From assembly GCA_900769525.1 (NCBI GenBank), contig CAAGGY010000015.1, forward strand, positions 1 through 9,411: a DNA stretch of 9,411 nucleotides, in the 5' to 3' direction. Numbering within the stretch: the stretch's first letter is position 1; every line of letters begins with the position of its first letter. Of this stretch, positions 6,426 through 9,411 are shown in pieces. The notes below the pieces were generated by a model, which saw nothing but the letters and a program-made list of their open reading frames with translations, ran no database searches and was not told the DNA's origin. The position numbers were made by a program, and so were the translations under genes. This DNA comes from an uncultured Alistipes sp. (GTDB taxonomy: Bacteria; Bacteroidota; Bacteroidia; Bacteroidales; Rikenellaceae).

Positions 6426-6755
6426 GCAGGTAAGGAGGATACCTTTCGTCTGGCGTGGGAGTGTGCTCGCCCCAATGCGATTGTGACGGTTGTGGCGCTC
6501 CACGATAAGCCGCAAATGCTGCCGCTGCCCGAAATGTACGGCAAGAATCTGACCTTCAAGACGGGCGGCGTGGACGGCTGCGATTGCGCGGAGATTTTGC
6601 GACTCATCGAGGCGGGCAAGATTGACACCACGCCACTAATTACGCACCGCTACAAACTCGTCGACATATACCTCGACTATGCCCCCGATGGCACGCTTCT
6701 TCGCACCGCAGTAGATGTTGAGGACTATGACAATATCTACTACTACCTCCCATAG
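6426..6755 (+). pseudogene. C-terminal fragment of a zinc-type (MDR) alcohol dehydrogenase
   Basis: About 110 codons in frame to a TAG at 6753. Residues from AGKEDTFRLAWECARPNAIV through GKNLTFKTGGVDG to IEAGKIDTTPLITHRYKL match the last third of medium-chain, NAD(P)-dependent, zinc-type alcohol dehydrogenases. The zinc-binding N-terminal domain and the first part of the Rossmann fold, roughly 230-250 residues, are absent. After HRYKL the tail (APDGTLLRTAVDVEDYDNIY) does not look like the usual end of the family, so a second junction may lie near 6660. No start codon or leader is present: the frame is open upstream only through AT-rich spacer, and the AGGAGG at 6433-6438 is codon content. Codon use favours GGC, GCG and CCG, unlike neighbouring genes. 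A terminator follows 21 bp after the stop. Most likely a dead remnant, not an enzyme. Confidence 0.75.
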
Positions 6756-6757
6756 GG

Positions 6758-6771
6758 AATTAGTAATTAGT
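6758..6771 (+). repeat. Heptamer tandem repeat AATTAGT x2
   Basis: AATTAGTAATTAGT forms two exact 7-bp units followed by the partial unit AA, between the pseudogene stop and its terminator. It is too short to be confident of a function; it may be the seed of a variable heptamer microsatellite. Confidence 0.4.
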
Positions 6772-6775
6772 AATG

Positions 6776-6808
6776 GCGTCGGCTCTGATGAGTCGACGCT
6801 TTTTTTTT
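6776..6808 (+). terminator. Intrinsic terminator after the pseudogene
   Basis: GCGTCGGCTC (6776-6785) pairs with GAGTCGACGC (6790-6799), a 10-bp stem with one G-T wobble and the loop TGAT. Nine T follow (6800-6808). This is the former 3' end of the fragment's transcription unit and also insulates the surface-protein promoter downstream. Confidence 0.93.
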
Positions 6809-6844
6809 GCTGCGAAACACTTTCGCGAGAAATTGCGCTAACTA

Positions 6845-6882
6845 TTTGGATGTGTGCGATTTTTTTTGTTACCTTTGTAACA
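6845..6882 (+). promoter_or_regulatory. Promoter of the surface lipoprotein gene, with dyad over the -7 box
   Basis: TTTG (6845-6848) and TACCTTTG (6870-6877) are separated by 21 bp and fit the Bacteroidetes promoter consensus. The -7 box lies inside a perfect dyad, TGTTAC-CTTT-GTAACA (6867-6882), a possible operator or extended recognition element. Transcription would start near 6884, about 290 nt before the ATG at 7175. Confidence 0.65.
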
Positions 6883-7174
6883 TCTTATCACTATAAATTT
6901 ACAGGCAGCAGATGAAATATTTGCATTCATACTCTATTAATCAAACCTCTATTATGTGTAATAGGGGGGGTATTTGCCTGTATATCATCAAGTTACAGCG
7001 ATAGCTTAATCAAATTTACATTTGATGGGTGCCTACGACCTTTTGGTTGTGGGCTCATTTGTTATGCTCATAGCTCAATGTTGTGGGTATAGCACGATTT
7101 GTTGTGTGCGTATGCTGATGGTGTGATAGTGCTACAGAGGAATGGGAAAATACTAACAAAAAAGACTTAACATT
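6883..7174 (+). promoter_or_regulatory. Long structured 5' leader of the surface lipoprotein gene
   Basis: This gene-free stretch (part of a 419-bp gap from 6756 to 7174) has no credible open frame. It holds a G7 run (6964-6970) and a perfect hairpin ATCAAAT-TTAC-ATTTGAT (7009-7026). A second hairpin, 7025-7040 with 7045-7058 around a TTTT loop, has about 14 pairs with two bulges. The octamer GTTGTGGG occurs twice (7046-7053 and 7080-7087). TAGCAC (7090-7095) and GTGCTA (7129-7134) could close a larger loop. The last 30 nt are A-rich with no Shine-Dalgarno. It matches no riboswitch class that I recognise; leader-based control of expression is an inference. Confidence 0.45.
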
Positions 7175-9411
7175 ATGAGAAGATTTTTAGCTTTTGCTGC
7201 CTTGATGCTTGGTTTGGCATCATGTCAGACAGAGCCTGAGGGGCTTAATGTGCAAGTAGGTGATGAGGTAGATGCAACTATCACTGTTGCTGTTGCAGAT
7301 GTGGAGACTCGTGCTGGCTCGAATAGCGCAAAGGGTGTGTTCGACAATGGTGTTCTCGACGGAGATGCTACCATGCGTTATGTGATGAGAATTTACGATG
7401 AGGATGGCAAGCCAACGGAGAAGCGTTACGTAGATTTTAGCGACGAGAAGTCTGTGACCTTCGCGGTTCGTCTTGCCCCAAAACGTGCTTATACGTTTGT
7501 TGTATGGGCCGATGTCGTGTTATCTAATGAAGATGTGGACAACCACTATAATACCGATTATTTGGAAAACATCACAATCATTAATACCGAGGAGCACCCT
7601 TGGAAAGCGATGGATGAGAGCCGTGATGCTTTTACTGGTTTTGCTACAGTAGATAGCTATACAAGTGCAACGACAATTCAGGTCCCCTTGACTCGCCCCT
7701 TTGCAAAGTTGCGAGTTAAGACCAATGATTTGGCAGACCTTGCATTACTTAATATCGCTCCTGCTAAGGCAACCGTAACTTACACAACAGATCTTAGTGT
7801 AGCATTCAACGCTGTTGAGGGTAAGGCAAAGGCTTCTGATAGTAATGCAAATACAATCACCAAGACTGTAAGCTATGATACAGATGCTTACGAGGGTGAT
7901 AGCGCAACACTATTTACTGATTATCTCATTGTAGACGAGGGTGTTGTGAAGTTTACTATGGATGTGAAGCAGGCGAGTGATCGTCTAATTAAGTCAAACA
8001 ACTTCAATACGGACATTCCTGTAAAGCGTAATTGCTTGACTACCATTTCGGGTAATGTTCTTACTGATGGTAATGGCATCAGTGTAAACATTGAGGAGTC
8101 AGAGGAGGAGATTGAGTGGCCTAAGACAATGGCCGAGCAGCTCGCTTATGTGGGTATCGTTGGTGGTGAGGTAACACTTACTGAGAACGTGGAGTTGACA
8201 AAGCCCGTTGTTATTAATGCTGGTGTCAATGCGGTTATCAACCTCAATGGTCACGACATCATCAACACTACCAAAAGCGACGAGTATGGCGCTGGTGAGG
8301 CAATTATCGTCTACGGTAATGCTACCATCAATGGTGAGGGTACTGTAGCCGGTTGTACACGCGCAGTATGGGCTCGTGGCGCTGAGAATGATGCTGTTGT
8401 AAACATCTATGGTGGTAAATACACTGGTTGCGAGGAGGGCTTTGCTGAGGGCGGTTGCTCTGTAATCTATGCAAGTGGCGACAACGTAATAAATATCCAC
8501 GGTGGTACTTTCGAGGCATTAGCAGCGGATAAGACCTCATATGCAGATAAGACAAATGGTGTATATGCAGCGCTCAATGTTCAGGATAACCATGGCACTA
8601 TCAACGTCTGCGGTGGTACGTTTAAGAATTTCAACCCTGCACAGCCCGGCACGGAGCCTGCAGCATGGAATGAGGCACACCGCAATGGTTTTGTAGCTAA
8701 TGGTTACAAGTCAAGAAATGTCGAGGGTAGTATGACTGACTATGAGGTATACGATGCTACTATTCTTGTCGACCAAGCACACTTGAATGAGATACTTGCA
8801 GACCTTAAGACAACAACTGAGATCGAAGTATTGTTAAAGTTATCAGAGGATGTAATTCCTGAGAAGACAATCGATGTGCCAGCGGGCAAGAATGTTCACC
8901 TCGATTTGAATGGTCAAACAATTACGATTGATCCTGAGACATTGACTCCCAATGGTAATGGTTCTCATTATGCTTTTATAATTAGAGAGGGGGGCTCACT
9001 AACTATTGATGGCAATGGTACAGTGGAGGCAACAACACCTGCCCCAATTATGTTCTATCCTGCGGGTGACTTGGTTATCGAAAGCGGTACATTTGTTAGG
9101 AACATTCCAGAGGACTATAATGGTGAAGCAGGTAGTATGTTTGTGGGTACTAAACCCTCTGGTGGTTGGGGCTCAACAGGTGTGACAATTAATGGTGGTT
9201 ACTTTGATAGCGGTTATTATATTAGCGATGCTGCCGATGTAGAAGAGTTGCTTGCTGGTACAAAAGTTTTGGAGGAGACTGATGATGATATCAAAAAGCG
9301 AGGTCAGGCAGGAGACGCAAACAAGGTTCGCAAGGCACTTAAGAATAATTGTATGACCTTGTTTAATAAATCGAACAACTATTTTAGGGTTTACGGTGGT
9401 ACATTCGTAGG
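7175..9411 (+). CDS. Fimbrillin-like (DUF6562-type) surface lipoprotein with beta-helix repeats, 3' end beyond the window
   Basis: The frame is open for 745 codons and runs off the right edge. Residues 1-17 form a lipoprotein signal peptide ending in the lipobox LASC (lipidated C17). Residues about 30-300 are a beta-rich fimbrillin-like part: the N-terminal strand ends in ETRAG (R46), and RYVMRIYDEDG (68-78) and PLTRPFAKLRV (171-181) recall DUF6562/Mfa-type proteins. Residues about 319 onward are right-handed parallel beta-helix modules. Rungs of the pattern [IV]-x-[IV]-x-GG-x-[FY] appear at IYGGKY (411), IHGGTF (441), VCGGTF (478), INGGYF (672) and VYGGTF (739). LNGHDI...INGEGTV (357-391) is repeated as LNGQTI...IDGNGTV (578-617). 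The protein is probably anchored in the outer membrane and surface exposed, acting as an adhesin or accessory pilin; the ligand is unknown. The start is the only one giving a signal peptide. Confidence 0.88.
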   Translation, partial: MRRFLAFAALMLGLASCQTEPEGLNVQVGDEVDATITVAVADVETRAGSNSAKGVFDNGVLDGDATMRYVMRIYDEDGKPTEKRYVDFSDEKSVTFAVRLAPKRAYTFVVWADVVLSNEDVDNHYNTDYLENITIINTEEHPWKAMDESRDAFTGFATVDSYTSATTIQVPLTRPFAKLRVKTNDLADLALLNIAPAKATVTYTTDLSVAFNAVEGKAKASDSNANTITKTVSYDTDAYEGDSATLFTDYLIVDEGVVKFTMDVKQASDRLIKSNNFNTDIPVKRNCLTTISGNVLTDGNGISVNIEESEEEIEWPKTMAEQLAYVGIVGGEVTLTENVELTKPVVINAGVNAVINLNGHDIINTTKSDEYGAGEAIIVYGNATINGEGTVAGCTRAVWARGAENDAVVNIYGGKYTGCEEGFAEGGCSVIYASGDNVINIHGGTFEALAADKTSYADKTNGVYAALNVQDNHGTINVCGGTFKNFNPAQPGTEPAAWNEAHRNGFVANGYKSRNVEGSMTDYEVYDATILVDQAHLNEILADLKTTTEIEVLLKLSEDVIPEKTIDVPAGKNVHLDLNGQTITIDPETLTPNGNGSHYAFIIREGGSLTIDGNGTVEATTPAPIMFYPAGDLVIESGTFVRNIPEDYNGEAGSMFVGTKPSGGWGSTGVTINGGYFDSGYYISDAADVEELLAGTKVLEETDDDIKKRGQAGDANKVRKALKNNCMTLFNKSNNYFRVYGGTFV

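Noticed and set aside
6433..6438. AGGAGG as a Shine-Dalgarno site
   Set aside because: No start codon lies 5-12 nt downstream, it is in frame as codons of the dehydrogenase fragment, and Bacteroidetes rarely use such sites.
7025..7063. The leader hairpin as an intrinsic terminator
   Set aside because: Only three T follow the stem and a bulged stem with a downstream gene argues against efficient termination; an attenuator role cannot be excluded.
6800..7174. An invertible promoter segment, as at many Bacteroidales surface loci
   Set aside because: I found no pair of longer inverted repeats flanking the promoter and no recombinase gene nearby in the window; the local dyads are too short.
8099..8555. 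Open frames on the minus strand opposite the surface lipoprotein
   Set aside because: The plus strand holds a long continuous frame with signal peptide and repeats; the antisense frames come from the biased composition of the repeats.
8400..9411. Recurring GGTGG-type words as a CRISPR array
   Set aside because: The spacing is irregular, the words are short, and they are codons of GG-x-F beta-helix rungs in an open reading frame.

Overview
The window looks like chromosomal DNA of a Bacteroidales bacterium, of the gut Bacteroides/Alistipes/Muribaculaceae type; the genus cannot be fixed from the sequence. The reasons are promoters that match the Bacteroidetes consensus (-7 TAnnTTTG, sometimes with TTTG 19-21 bp upstream), an absence of clear Shine-Dalgarno sites, a LytS/LytTR two-component pair, and a fimbrillin-like outer-surface lipoprotein.

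Region 1 (1-2215) holds housekeeping and metabolic genes: a YbaK-type aminoacyl-tRNA deacylase (minus), a divergent short-chain dehydrogenase (plus), and a HAD phosphatase/phosphomutase (minus) whose 3' end overlaps that of the dehydrogenase by 18 bp. Region 2 (2216-5946) is a signalling and transport block. A LytS-family membrane histidine kinase and its LytTR response regulator sit 1 bp apart and end at a strong terminator. A YidE/AspT-type transporter with its own promoter and terminator follows. A 7-bp direct repeat with a 20-bp period lies just upstream of the transporter promoter and is a candidate LytTR operator. This suggests, without proving it, that the kinase/regulator pair controls the exchanger.

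Region 3 (5947-6808) holds a tRNA-Arg(UCU) with its own promoter and terminator. It is followed by a GC-richer C-terminal scrap of a zinc-type alcohol dehydrogenase, which starts just after a run of nine G and ends at another terminator. This looks like the scar of an insertion or deletion next to a tRNA gene.

Region 4 (6809-9411) contains a promoter embedded in a dyad, an unusually long structured leader of about 290 nt, and a large open gene running off the right edge. That gene encodes a lipoprotein with an N-terminal fimbrillin-like (DUF6562-like) part followed by repeated parallel beta-helix modules. It is the most novel-looking item: a probable surface adhesin or pilus-tip-like protein, possibly under leader-based control. 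No complete, clearly new multi-gene system is visible.
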